Positions 45,477-57,700 of a stretch of 64,000 bases of DNA are shown in pieces (position 1 is the stretch's first letter; every line of letters begins with the position of its first letter). Location: assembly GCA_037693485.1 (NCBI GenBank), contig CM075344.1, forward strand, positions 39,838,501 to 39,902,500. The letters run 5' to 3'. The notes beneath the pieces were generated by a model that did not search any database, was not told where the DNA came from, and saw nothing but the letters and a program-made list of their open reading frames with translations. The translations under genes were made by a program, and so were the position numbers. The DNA is from Kitagawia praeruptora. Its lineage: Eukaryota; Streptophyta; Magnoliopsida; Apiales; Apiaceae.

Positions 45477-47111
45477 ATGTGGCAGCTAGTACTGGTCGTC
45501 GTTCTAACTGCTGCATCAAACTGCTGTGCTGCCACAGAGACAGGCGGCGGAAAGTGGGATATGCTAATACAAAATGTGGGAATTTCTGCCATGCACATGC
45601 AACTGCTCAACAACAACCGTGTCATCATGTTTGATCGTACAGATTTCGGCAATTCCAACTTAACACTCCCAAACCACAAGTGTCGTACTTATAGAAACCA
45701 CAAAGGGACGTTAACGGTTGATTGCACGGCGCATTCCGTAGAATATGACATTCAAACAAACAGCATACGTCCACTCATGGTATACACTGATGTTTGGTGT
45801 TCTTCGGGCGCGGTCATGGCAGATGGAAACTTGATTCAAACTGGTGGTGATCATGAAGGTGATCATGCTGTCAGAGTTTTCAAGCCATGCCATAATGGAT
45901 CATGTGACTGGCAAGAAAACCTTTCTGGATTAATTAAAAGGAGATGGTATGCTACGAATCATATCTTACCAGACGGCCGCCAGATTATAATTGGCGGCCG
46001 TAGGCAATTTAATTACGAGTTTTACCCGAAAACCGGGTCGACTACTTGGTATACCTTGCCCTTTTTGGTTCAAACTAATGATCCAAGGATTGAAAATAAT
46101 TTATACCCTTTTGTTTTTCTTAATGTTGATGGGAATCTATTTATTTTCGCCAACAATAGGTCTTTATTGTTTAATTATCAGAAGAATGTGGTAGTAAGGA
46201 CATATCCGGAGGTGCCAGGTGGGGATCCTCGGAGCTATCCAAGTACTGGTTCTGCTGTTCTTCTTCCACTAAAGATGACACAAGGAGATGACGTTGAAGC
46301 CGAAGTCATGGTGTGTGGTGGTGCACCAAAAGGTTCGTACATTAGTGCAAATAATAGAAATCAATTTGTACAAGCATTGGATTCCTGTGGAAGAATTAAA
46401 ATAAACGAGGCCAAGCCACAGTGGGTCATGGAGAAAATGCCTATGCCTAGGGTCATGGGTGACATGCTGTTGCTTCCAAATGCCAAGGTTTTGATCATTA
46501 ATGGTGGCTCAGCTGGTACTGCTGGATGGGAGCTGGGTCGGAACCCGGTTTTAAGTCCAGTTTTGTACAGCCCGGATAACCAATTTGGGTCGAGATTCGC
46601 GGTCCAAAACCCGAGTAAAATTCCCCGAATGTACCACTCTTCAGCTATCTTGTTAAGTGATGGCAGGGTTCTAGTTGGAGGAAGCAACCCTCATGTGAAA
46701 TATGATTTTACTGGAGTTTTATTTCCTACAGAATTAAGTTTGGAATCTTTTTCACCTTCATATTTGGATCCAAGATCCGCATATTTACGCCCGACTATTA
46801 TATCGCCCGTTACTCGGATAAAAATCGGGTACGGGCAACAACTACCGATACGATTTTCGGTTCCGGGTAGAGTAAACATGAATTTGGTCACGGTGACAAT
46901 GGTTGCACCATCTTTTACAACACACTCGTTTAGTATGAACCAAAGATTGTTGGTGCTGAGAAGTGAAGATGTGAAAATTGTTGGAAGATCCACATATCAA
47001 ATACGGGTGGTGACACCCGGGTCGGGTAATCTTGCACCATCAGGATATTACATGATTTTTGTGGTTCATCAGGGGATTCCCAGTGAGGCTATTTGGGTCC
47101 AAATTCAGTGA
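45477..47111 (+). CDS. Glyoxal/galactose-oxidase-like secreted copper-radical oxidase
   Basis: A single-exon gene of 544 residues. I chose ATG 45477, not the in-frame ATG at 45417, because it opens directly on a signal peptide (MWQLVLVVVLTAASNCCA) and matches plant glyoxal-oxidase-related proteins. A glyoxal-oxidase N-terminal beta-propeller domain (about residues 30-430) is followed by a DUF1929 immunoglobulin-like domain (about 435-543). The copper-radical residues known from fungal glyoxal oxidase can all be placed: Cys108 (DVWCSSGAV), Tyr158 (RRWYATNH), Tyr386-His387 (RMYHSSA) and His483 (SFTTHSFSM). The family oxidises aldehydes or primary alcohols to produce H2O2 in the cell wall, often in anthers or during pathogen response; the substrate here is unknown. 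There are no breaks, and its codon texture is unlike the transposons around it. Confidence 0.95.
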   Translation: MWQLVLVVVLTAASNCCAATETGGGKWDMLIQNVGISAMHMQLLNNNRVIMFDRTDFGNSNLTLPNHKCRTYRNHKGTLTVDCTAHSVEYDIQTNSIRPLMVYTDVWCSSGAVMADGNLIQTGGDHEGDHAVRVFKPCHNGSCDWQENLSGLIKRRWYATNHILPDGRQIIIGGRRQFNYEFYPKTGSTTWYTLPFLVQTNDPRIENNLYPFVFLNVDGNLFIFANNRSLLFNYQKNVVVRTYPEVPGGDPRSYPSTGSAVLLPLKMTQGDDVEAEVMVCGGAPKGSYISANNRNQFVQALDSCGRIKINEAKPQWVMEKMPMPRVMGDMLLLPNAKVLIINGGSAGTAGWELGRNPVLSPVLYSPDNQFGSRFAVQNPSKIPRMYHSSAILLSDGRVLVGGSNPHVKYDFTGVLFPTELSLESFSPSYLDPRSAYLRPTIISPVTRIKIGYGQQLPIRFSVPGRVNMNLVTVTMVAPSFTTHSFSMNQRLLVLRSEDVKIVGRSTYQIRVVTPGSGNLAPSGYYMIFVVHQGIPSEAIWVQIQ

Positions 47112-47299
47112 TTAATTCTAAAATTAGTTAAAAGTCAAAAACAGAGTCTTGATATAAATTGATAGGTAAATTTTAAAGAGTTCGCATCCATGTAAGTTTT
47201 AAAGGTTAAATCATATAGATTTTATTTCTTCATACTTGTAGATTAACCTTAATATTATCAATATCAATATCAATATCAATATCAATCAATCAATCAATA
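47112..47299 (+). other. 3' flank of the oxidase gene with (ATCAAT)n repeat
   Basis: No perfect AATAAA is seen; AAATTGATAGG and similar AT-rich sequence could serve as polyadenylation region. A (ATCAAT)/(ATCA)n tract occupies about 47257-47299 and ends at the tandem duplication. Confidence 0.5.
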
Positions 47300-49350
47300 T
47301 ATTCTTAATGTCTGCTAGTATTGCATTTTAAAAATTACTGCTTTTACCCTTCATTTTTTTATTCTTCTTTATTTCTTTGATACCCTTTTTTGTCATTACA
47401 CAGAAAAATTACAGCTTTTATCCTTTATGTTTTTAATCTTCTTTATTTTTTTGATGTCCCTTTTTGTCATTACACAATATTTGGAGCGACCCAATTTAGA
47501 TTGGATCGACCCAAATCTCCTTTATTAATCAATTTACTTTTTCAGGTTAAACATATTACCTTTTCTATTTTTCAATAACTAAATAATTTACTTCTTAGAT
47601 AAATACAATATCTTTTACATTTTATCTAACTAAAATTTCTCCATTTTTAAAAACTACGATCAATTTTGTATAATAAAATAACATAATTATATTATAATTA
47701 GTATTAAATAATTAATTACCTTTTTGAGCCAAAATACGTTACCTTTTCTCTTTTCTCTAACTAAAATCTCTCTTTTTCCAATTGTATCATGGACGGTTAC
47801 CTTTTTCAAACACGTTACCTTTTTTCCCTTCTCTTACGAAAATCTCTCTTTTTCCAATTATATCACGGGCGATTCTATTTAATAAAAATAAAATAATAAT
47901 ATTATAGTACTAATAATTAACTGATTACCTTTTCAACTAAAACGTATCATCTTTTATATTTTTTCTAATTAAATTCCTTTTTTTTCTAGAAATTTCAGGG
48001 GCAACATTAATTTCTCATTTTCTAAAAACTATGAGCAATTTTATTTAGTAAAATAACATAATTAAATTATAATTACTATTAACTAATCAATTACCTTTTT
48101 CGCATAAATTATGTCATCGTTTTAATTTTCACGTTATCTTTTTATTTTTTAAAACTAAAATCTCTCTTTTTCTGATTTTATCACGGGCGGTTCTGTTTAA
48201 TACAATAAACTAATAATATTATAATATTCATAATTAACCGATTGCATTTTTTATCTAAAACGTATCAATTTCTATTTAATGAAATAAAATAATAATTATA
48301 TAAAAACTATTAATTAGCCGATTACCATTTTCAAGTAAAACCTATAATTTTTTCTATATTTTCTAACTAAAATCCCTCATTTTCTAGAAATATCACGGAT
48401 AACATTTATATAATTATTATCAAATCTCATATAAAAATTTAAACCTCCCAACTTTATATTTTAAAAATAACAACTTAAATTAATGAAAAATTCATATAAT
48501 ATTAAAAAAAATCGTGCATCGCACGGGTTTTAAACTTGTATAATAAAAATTCGTATACAATGAATAATATCCGTTAGATTTTTAATTAAAAATTAGAACT
48601 GTTATATACTTATATAAAGGAGAAACGAGGGGAGGTAAAGTGGCGCCGGTCAAATAGCTCGGTTCTATTTTGTTAAATTTCTCAAATTTTTGAATTAATA
48701 ATTCCAATGATTAAAAAAAATCTCAATTCCATTTTAAAACTTTACTAATAGAGGAAATTAAATATATAGTTTCATTATTTTTTACTTATAAAATCTTTAC
48801 TAATGAAGTAAAGTAAATATCTAAATTGCATTTTAAATTTTTACTAATCGAGGAAACTTAATATACAATTTCAATATCCTTACCTTTAAAATTGCATTTT
48901 AAAACATTTAAAGTTTGGTCGGTCGGTTAGTTGGTTGGTCGGTCGGTCGGTACCTATTGTTTTTACTTAATTACCCTTACTTAATTATAAATAAAATTTC
49001 TCCTAATAACTAATCAATTTTTGTTTTCAAGTAAAACATATTAAAATAATCAATTTCCTTCTAAAATATGTTACATTTTCTATTTTCTTTAGCTAAAATC
49101 TCTTTTTTCCAATTAAATGACGCCCTTACTTAATTATAAATAAACAATTTCACAATAACTAATCAATTTTTTTTTTCAAGTAAAACATATTAAAATAATC
49201 AATTTTTTTTAAAAAAAATGTTACCTTTTCTATTTCCTTTAGCTAAAATCTATAGTTTTCCAATTATATGGCGCCGGTTGGTTGGTTAGTTGGTTGGTCG
49301 GTACCTATTGTTTTTACTTAATTACCCTTACTTAAATATAAATAAAATTT

Positions 49351-49566
49351 GGATATTTACCAAGAATAGTAGATTTAAAGTTTCTTTTTGCAAAAATACC
49401 ACCTTCCTTAATAAATTGCAATTTTACCAAAACAAAGTTTTAAATTGCAAAAATACTAGGCCCCTCCTCCCTCAATTTTCACCATTGAGCAATTGCAAAT
49501 AGTCTTTCTTAACAAAAGTAAATGTGCAAAAATTTACTTTTTCCTATTTATTTTTCAAAAGAGCCC
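49351..49566. mobile_element. 216-bp insertion with 9-bp duplication, copy A only
   Basis: ATAAAATTT flanks both sides (49342-49350 and 49567-49575), and copy B has the uninterrupted site near 56950 (AAATATAAATAAAATTTCTC). Ends GGATATTTACCAAG and AAAAGAGCCC match those of the larger element at 39661-40986. The 9-bp duplication suggests Mutator transposition, though the ends are barely inverted repeats. Confidence 0.9.
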
Positions 49567-50134
49567 ATAAAATTTCTCCTAATAACTAAACAATTTCTGT
49601 TTTCAAGTAAAACATATTAAAATAATCAATTTCTCTAAATTGCATTTTAAATTTTTACTAATCGAGAAAACTAAATATACAACTCAATTGCATTTTAAAT
49701 TTTATTAATAGTGGAAATTAAATATCACTAACAAAATATAATAAAAATTCGTATACAACGAATAATATCCGTTAGATTTTTAGTTAAAAATTAGAACTAT
49801 TATATAAATATATAAAGGAGATCCGAGGGGATCTAAACCTCTACTATTATCCTTCATTTTTTTATTAATAATATAATTAATGATAATTAGCCAATTGCCT
49901 TTTTCAATTAAAAGATGTTTACTTATAATTGATATGATATTACCTTTTATAAATACCTAAAATATCATATCTTCCAATCAATAATTTTTTTCTCTCTAAT
50001 CAGCATTTGGAGCGATCCAATTGGATCAACCCAAATCTAAACCTCTACTATTATCCTTCATTTTTTTTTATTAATAATATAATTAATGATAATTAGCTGA
50101 TTGTCTTTTTCAATTAAAAGATGTTTACTTATAC

Positions 50135-51486
50135 TAGCTTATAACCCGTGCGATGCACGGTTTTTTGTTTATATGTAATAAATTTTATTTTATGTCATAA
50201 TAATATTTTTATATAATCATTATTTAAAATATTTTATTTTAATTTTAATTTTAATAATTTAATGTAAAATTAGTTAATGATATGCATGATTTAAAACTTA
50301 TATTATAAAATTTTAAAATAAATATGTCGTTGATAAAATTTGAAACTTGAAATTTTAGTAAATTAATTTAATAATATAATATATTTAATAATTAGATCTA
50401 ATGATTCTGATTTTTTTACTAAAAATTTAATGGTCATTATTCGTAATACGAATTTCTATTATATTTTGTTACTAATTATATGATATGATGTGATATTTTT
50501 GAGTATATATTAATTATTGCTAGATATGAATTGATTGGAAAATATGATATGATTGAGATTTTTAGGTGTTTATAAAAGGTAATATCTTCAACTAAAAGTA
50601 AATGTGAAAAAGGCAATCGACTAATTACCTTTAATTGTATTATGTTATTATTTATTTTTGGTTAATTATTGCTAGATATGAATTGATTGGAAAATATGAT
50701 ATGATTGAGATTTTTATGTGTTTATAAAAGGTAATATCTTCAACTAAAAGTAAATGTGAAAAAGGCAATCGACTAATTACCTTTAATTGTATTATATTTT
50801 ATTTATTTTTGGTGTTTTAATAGTATAAATATCATATATATTTTTCTTTATAATGAAGGGTAAATAAGTAAATTCACGAAATACCAAAAAACATATATCA
50901 AAAAATAGGTACCAAAATTTTTAATGTTTCGACAATTATATAATTATTAATTAATTTTAATTTAATATAATTTTAATATACTCATGTTTACGGATTATAC
51001 TAATATTTCCTTATTATAAACAACACATGCAGATTTTTAATATATTTTATTAACAATTGAAAAATATGGTGTGATATTTTCGGGTATATATTAATGATTA
51101 TAAAATTAGTTTTAAATTAAAAAGGTAATGTGTTTTAGTTCAAAAGAAAATATTAATGAAGATTAGTTTTAAATTAGAAATGTAACGTGTTTTAATTCAA
51201 TATTTATGATTGGAAGATACTTTGAAGTTTTTAGGTGTTTATAAAAGGTAATATCTTCAATTAAAAGTAAATGTGAAAAAAGGCAAGCGACTAATTACCA
51301 TTAATTGTATTATGTTATTATTTATTATAGGTGTTTTAAAAGTATAAATATCATATATTTATTTTCTTTTTAACAAAGGGTAAATAAGTAAATTTACGAA
51401 GTACCAAAAAACTGGTACAAAAAAACAGGTACTAAAAAACAGGTACCAAAACTTTCAATGTTTCGGAATTTATATAATAGTATAGA
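50135..51486 (-). mobile_element. 1.35-kb Helitron, copy A only
   Basis: On the minus strand it starts TCTATACTATTATATAAATT and ends with hairpin CCGTGCATCGCACGG and GTTATAAGCTAG. Copy B has the empty site (CTTATAATTGATG near 57508) with no duplication, as Helitrons leave. Inside, a block of about 150 bp (AATTGATTGGAAAATATGAT ... AATTACCTTTAATTGTATTA) occurs twice in tandem (50520-50815), with a third partial copy at 51210-51340. There is no Rep/helicase, so it is non-autonomous. Confidence 0.9.
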
Positions 51487-52139
51487 ATTGATGATATTAC
51501 ATTTTATAAATACCTAAAATATCATATCTTCCAATCAATAATTTTTTTCTATTAATTAAAACACGTAATTTAAAACATAATATTGCAATAATTAATACAT
51601 ACCCAAAAATATGACTTCATATCTTCTAACCACTAACAAAATATAACAAAAATTCGTATACAACGGATAATATCCGTTAGATTTTTAGTTAAAAATTAGA
51701 ACTGTTAGATTCAATGATTAAATATATTACATGATTAAATTTATTTACTAATTGCATACCCAAAAATATGACATCATATCTTCTAACCACTAACAAAATA
51801 TAATAAAAATTCGTATACAACGAATAATATCCGTTAGAATTTTATTTAAAATTAGAACTGTTAGATCTAATAATTAAATATGTTACATGATTAAATTTAT
51901 TTACTAAAATTTCAAGGTTCGAATTCTGTCAACGATACTATTATCCTTCATTTTCTTAATCTTCTTTATTTCTGTGATGCCCCTTTTTACCATTACACAG
52001 CATTTGGAGCGATCCAAATCTAAACATATACTATTTTTTGTCATTACACAACATTTGGAGTAACCCAATTGGATCGACCCAAATCTAAACCTCTACTATA
52101 GTATTATCCTTTATTTTTTTTATCTTTCTTTATTTCTTT

Positions 52140-52860
52140 GATTCTCCGTTTTGTCATTACTCAAATCTATCTCTGTCATTTTTCACCTTCAAGTCCATGC
52201 CGCTCAAATCTTCACACCGCTGGATTTTGATGCATGTTTGCACTTTTCAGATTTGAAAGCTGGGTTTTTCACCAAATTAACATCTCAACCCCCTGAAGTA
52301 GGGTTAAGGTATGTGTACTAGACCTCCGTACGGGTTATATATGTTTGGTTCCAGTTTTCAGTTTGGCCATAAGAGTTAAGTTTTTATTGATTTCACAATA
52401 TTAAAAATTAGACAGGATAATATTTGTTTGGTTTTGATTTTGGTTTAGAATTTAAGAATTAAAGTTTTAATGAATTACCCGATGTTATAATAATATACAG
52501 GACACCAGAAAGGTACCTTTAAAATATTTGCTTGGCCTTTCAATTTTTTATTTTACATGTCGTAATAACAAAGGTAGTTGGAAAGATTACCAGTTAATAA
52601 CATTGACACAGTACGGACCATGTTATTTGTAAATAATCTTGGGACTCAGTTTGATACTTATAGACATTATTTTGTTTTCAAGCAAGTTTTATGTTCTTTA
52701 TGGATTTGTTCAACTTAATGTTCATGGGGTAGACATGCTACGTACTAGAAGGTCTTATGGAATAGCATACTTTTTATCGGATGTCTCCGAAGGGACTATG
52801 GAATAGCATACTCAGAAGCTCAGACCCACGTCACAAGCCTCACCCTCTGGGTGAGGTAAC
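52140..52860 (+). other. Gene-like segment in copy A, broken
   Basis: It parallels 58195-58904 of copy B. It contains short stretches with coding-like composition near 52195-52310 and 52620-52857, the latter ending just before GTAAC. Relative to copy B there is an extra T at about 52689 and a lost A that gives TAG near 52805, so the frame is broken here. Confidence 0.4.
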
Positions 52861-53929
52861 ATTGCTCTTATTTATGCTCTAAATATCTTCTTTACTCGCG
52901 TTCAATTTCACTTCATATATGATCTCATATTTAGCACTTTCACTTGAGCTCCGTTTTAAAATATAAAAGCACTAACTTTTTCCTTTTTCAGTTTAGTTGG
53001 CTTTTTGAGAGAGAATAAGTAATGGAAAATGTGATTGTTATAATTTGTAATCATACATTATTTAAAGATAAAAGTGAATATGTGAGCTTCTTGCGGAGAC
53101 CTGTGCTTTTGGTAAACAGTATTATCCTTCATTTTTTAATCTTTTTTTATTTATTTAATGCCCCTTTTTGTCATTACACAGCATTTGGAGCAACCCAATT
53201 TAGATTGGAACAAAAAATTCTAATATGATATTGTACTTATTTTCAGTAATGTTGTAGTACTACGATTGTACCTCCAGCCTTTCTCTTCTCATCCAGCTAC
53301 ATAATTTTAAATATTGAAAACAAAATATAATACAAGAAGAAGTTTGCATTTATAAATATAGATTACAAGCAGAGAGAGATGTTTAGTTACAAATAGACTA
53401 CATAGCAACAACATAAGTTATAAAAAGAAAGATGTTAGTTACAGATAGACTACATAGCAACAACATAAGTGATAAAAAGAAAGATGGTCCACATGATGAT
53501 CAAGCTAATGAAGTATTGAAGTAATTAACAAGCCTGAACCACATAAGCAACTTCCATTTTATTGGTATTGTTTATCATAACGTGGGTAATGAGTTTATGT
53601 ATTCCAATTAATTTTATTTTTGGTTACCCCTCTAAGTTGATCACAAAAAAATTAACAACCCATCAAAATAAGTAGTTTAAGAATATATTCAAATTATTAT
53701 ATTCATTTCAATAAGAACATACTTTTAATATAATAAAGTCAGCAATGGTGAAAGACCTTAATTTGAACATAAACAATAAATCTACTAGAATATTTATCTG
53801 ATATTTTGGCTTGCTTATTTAATTGTATAATTTACTTATTTTTAATAAAAGAATCTAAATTAATAATATATATACACTATTTTTTCATACATGAATTTAC
53901 TAATACAGTTTAATGGTCACGCTCTGGTG

Positions 53930-54190
53930 AGAATGAGAACAGTGAGAACACACATTTTCACTACATTTCAAGCTATTTTAAAGGGCCCCGCTAGGGGCAT
54001 CTTCACCAAAAAAAGTCATATAATTCTACCCTCTATCCATTCATAAAAAAATTAACAAAAAAATAAAATAAAATGAGAACAGTGAGAACACACATATTCG
54101 TTACATTTCAAACTATTTTAAAGGGCCCCGCTAGGGGCATCTTCACACAAAAGTCTTATAATTCTACCCTCTATCCATTCATAAAAAAAT
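53930..54190. repeat. 140-bp tandem repeat, two units
   Basis: GAGAATGAGAACAGTGAGAA through AAAGGGCCCCGCTAGGGGCA to CCCTCTATCCATTCATAAAA is present twice in tandem. The same pair is at 59980-60240 in copy B. Confidence 0.9.
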
Positions 54191-54747
54191 TAAACAAAAA
54201 AAAATTAAAAATTGCTTGAAATGTGATCTCATTGTTCTCCAACATTTACACATTATATTAACTATGAGGTCTCATAGTTAATATAACATGTTCTTGATAT
54301 TATATGAGGTTTAATGTTTTGGAGTCATTGGGGGTGAAGGAATTATCATTTTCGCATTTGAATAATGAAGACAATTTATTATTGTTTTCAATTAGAGAAC
54401 AATATTTGTAAAAATATTTATTATTTTTATTGCAGATTTTGATGGATTAAATAAATTTTCAACATTGTTAAAATAGAATTGTATGCTACTTTTTTATATA
54501 AATTTTAGCATATCATTATTTTATTAAATACTTATATAATTGTATCTAATATCTTGCTAAGAATTGATTATTTATATAATTGCATACAATATATTTTTAA
54601 GAAATCAATCAAATTTGTTAAATTTTTGATATTGTCAATTTAAATTAAGTAAAATGTTTTAAGAAATCAATCAAATTTGTTAAATTTTTGGTATTATCAT
54701 TTTAAATTAAATAAGAAGCCGTGTACGAAGTACGGGCAAAATGCTAG

Positions 54748-57700
54748 TATTCTTAATGTCTGCTAGTATTGCATTTTAAAAATTACTGCTTTTACCCTTC
54801 ATTTTTTTAATCTTCTTTATTTCTTTGATGCCCTTTTTTGTCATTACACAAGAAAATTACAGCTTTTATCCTTTATGTTTTTAATCTTCTTTATTTCTTT
54901 GATGTCCCTTTTTGTCATTACACAATATTTGGAGCGATCCAATTTAGATTGGATCGACCCAAATCTCCTTTATTAATCAATTTCCTTTTTCAGGTTAAAC
55001 ATATTACCTTTTCTATTTTTCAATATATAACTAAATAATTTTTTTTGACGAACAATAACTAAATAATTTACTTCTTAGGTAAAATACAATATCTTTTACA
55101 TTTTATCTAACTAAAATTTCTCAATTTTTAAAAACTACGATCAATTTTGTATAATAAAATAACATAATTATACTTTAATTAGTATTAAATAATTAATTAT
55201 CTTTTTGAGCCAAAATATGTTACCTTTACTTCTTAGGTAAAATACAATATCTTTTACATTTTATCTAACTAAAATTTCTTCATTTTTAAAAACTACGATC
55301 AATTTTGTATAATAAAATAACATAATTATATTTTAATTAGTATTAAATAATTAATTACCTTTTTGAGCCAAAATACGTTACCTTTTCTCTTTTCTCTAAC
55401 TAAAATCTCTCTTTTTCCAATTGTATCATGGACGGTTACCTTTTTCAAACACGTTACCTTTTTTCTCTTATCTAACGAAAATCTCTCTTTTTCCAATTAT
55501 ATCACGGGCGATTTTATTTAATAAAAATAAAATAATGATATTATAGTACTAATTAACTGACTACCTTTTCAACTAAAACGTATCATCTTTTATTTTTTTT
55601 TTCTAATTAAATTCCCTTTTTTCTAGAAATTTCAGGGACAACATTAATTTCTCATTTTCTAAAAACTATGAGCAATTTTATTTAGTAAAATAACATAATT
55701 AAATTATAATTACTATAAACTAATCAATTACATTTTTCACATAAATTATGACATCTTTTTAATTTTCACGTTATCTTTCTATTTTTTAAAACTAAAATCT
55801 CTCTTTTTCCGATTTTATCACTGGTGGTTCTGTTTAATACAATAAACTAATAATATTATAATATTCATAATTAACCAATTGCATTTTTTTATCTAAAACG
55901 TATCAATTTCTATTTAATGAAATAAAATAATAATTATATAAAAACTATTAATTAGCCGATTACCCTTTTCAATTAAAACCTATAATTTTTTCTATATTTT
56001 CTAACTAAAATCCCTCATTTTCTAGAAATATCACGGATAACATTCATATAATTATTATTAAATCTCATATAAAAATTTAAGCCTCCCAACTTTATAGTTT
56101 AAAAAAATAACTTAAATTAAAGAAAAAATCATATAATATTAAAAAAAATTCGTGCATCGCACGGGTTTTAAGCTTGTATAATAAAAATTCGTATACAACG
56201 AATAATATCCGTTAGATTTTTAGTTAAAAATTAGAACTGTTATATACTTATATTAAGGAAAAACGAGGGGAGGTAAAGTGGCGCCGGTCAAATAGCTCGG
56301 TTCTATTTTGTTAAATTTCTCAAATTTTTGAATTAATAATTCCAATGGTTAAAAAAAATCTCAATTCCATTTTAAAACTTTACTAATAGAGGAAACTAAA
56401 TATATAGTTTCATTATTTTTTACCTATAAAATATTTACTAATGAAATAAAGTAAATATCTAAATTGCATTTTAAATTTTTACTAATCGAGGAAACTAAAT
56501 ATACAATTTCAATATCCTTACCTTTAAAATTGCATTTTAAAACATTGAAAGTTTGGTCGGTCGGTTAGTTAGTTGGTCGGTCGGTCGGTACTTAATTATA
56601 AATAAAATTTCTCCTAATAACTAATCAATTTATGTTTTCAAGTAAAACATATTAAAATAATCAATTTCCTTCTAAAATACGTTACATTTTCTATTTTCTT
56701 TAGCTAAAATCTCTTTTTTCCAATTAAATGGCGTCCTTACTTAATTATAAATAAATAATTTCCCAATAACTAATCAATTTTCTTTTTCAAGTAAAACATA
56801 TTAAATAATCAATTTTTTTTAAAAAAAAATGTTACCTTTTCTATTTCCTTTAGCTAAAATCTATAGTTTTCCAATTATATGGCGCCTGTCGGTTGGTTGA
56901 TTGGTCGGTACCTATTGTTTTTAATTAATTACCCTTACTTAAATATAAATAAAATTTCTCCTAATAACTAATCAATTTCTGTTTTCAAGTAAAACATATT
57001 AAAATAATCAATTTCTCTAAATTGCATTTTAATTTTTTTACTAATCGAGAAAACTAAATATACAACTCAATTGCATTTTAAATTTTATTAATAGTGGAAA
57101 TTAAATATCACTAACAAAATATAATAAAAATTCGTATACAACGAATAATATCCGTTAGATTTTTAGTTAAAAATTAGAACTATTATATAAATATATAAAG
57201 GAGATCCGAGGGGATCTAAACCTCTACTATTATCCTTCATTTTTTTATTAATAATATAATTAATGATAATTAGCCGATTGCCTTTTTCAATTAAAAGATG
57301 TTTACTTATAATTGATATGATATTACCTTTTATAAATACCTAAAATATCATATCTTCCAATCAATAATTTTTTTCTCTCTAATCAGTATTTGGAGCGATC
57401 CAATTGGATCAACCCAAATCTAAACCTCTACTATTATCCTTCATTCTTTTATTAATAATATAATTAATGATAATTAGCTGATTGTCTTTTTCAATTAAAA
57501 GATGTTTACTTATAATTGATGATATTACATTTTATAAATACCTAAAATATCATATCTTCCAATCAATAATTTTTTTTCTATTAATTAAAACACGTTGACT
57601 TTTAATTTAAAATATAATATTGCAATAATTAATACATACCCAAAAATATGACTTCATATCTTCTAACCACTAACAAAATATAACAAAAATTCGTATACAA

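Larger units (their letters stand above)
47300..54747 (+). repeat. Tandem duplication, copy A (7.45 kb)
   Basis: It begins TATTCTTAATGTCTGCTAGT and ends with hairpin CCGTGTACGAAGTACGGG then CAAAATGCTAG. Copy B follows at once. The unit holds an internal Helitron-like 3' end at 48513-48538 (CGTGCATCGCACGGG, then AACTTG), a GGTCGGTTG microsatellite at about 48913-48953, and many copies of TTGGAGCGACCCAATTTAGA and GGATCGACCCAAATCTAAAC. It also holds a gene-like stretch at 52140-52870 and a 140-bp tandem repeat at 53930-54190. Compared with copy B it has two extra insertions (49351-49566 and 50135-51486). No intact gene is present. Confidence 0.9.

Noticed and set aside
45386..46993. Antisense ORFs over the oxidase gene
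   Set aside because: Shadow frames of a strongly supported coding sequence on the plus strand.
47390..55038. 62-66-codon ORFs MSLHRKITAFILYVF... in both duplicate copies
   Set aside because: Identical positions in a repeat with AT-rich composition and no start context; their shared presence follows from the duplication.
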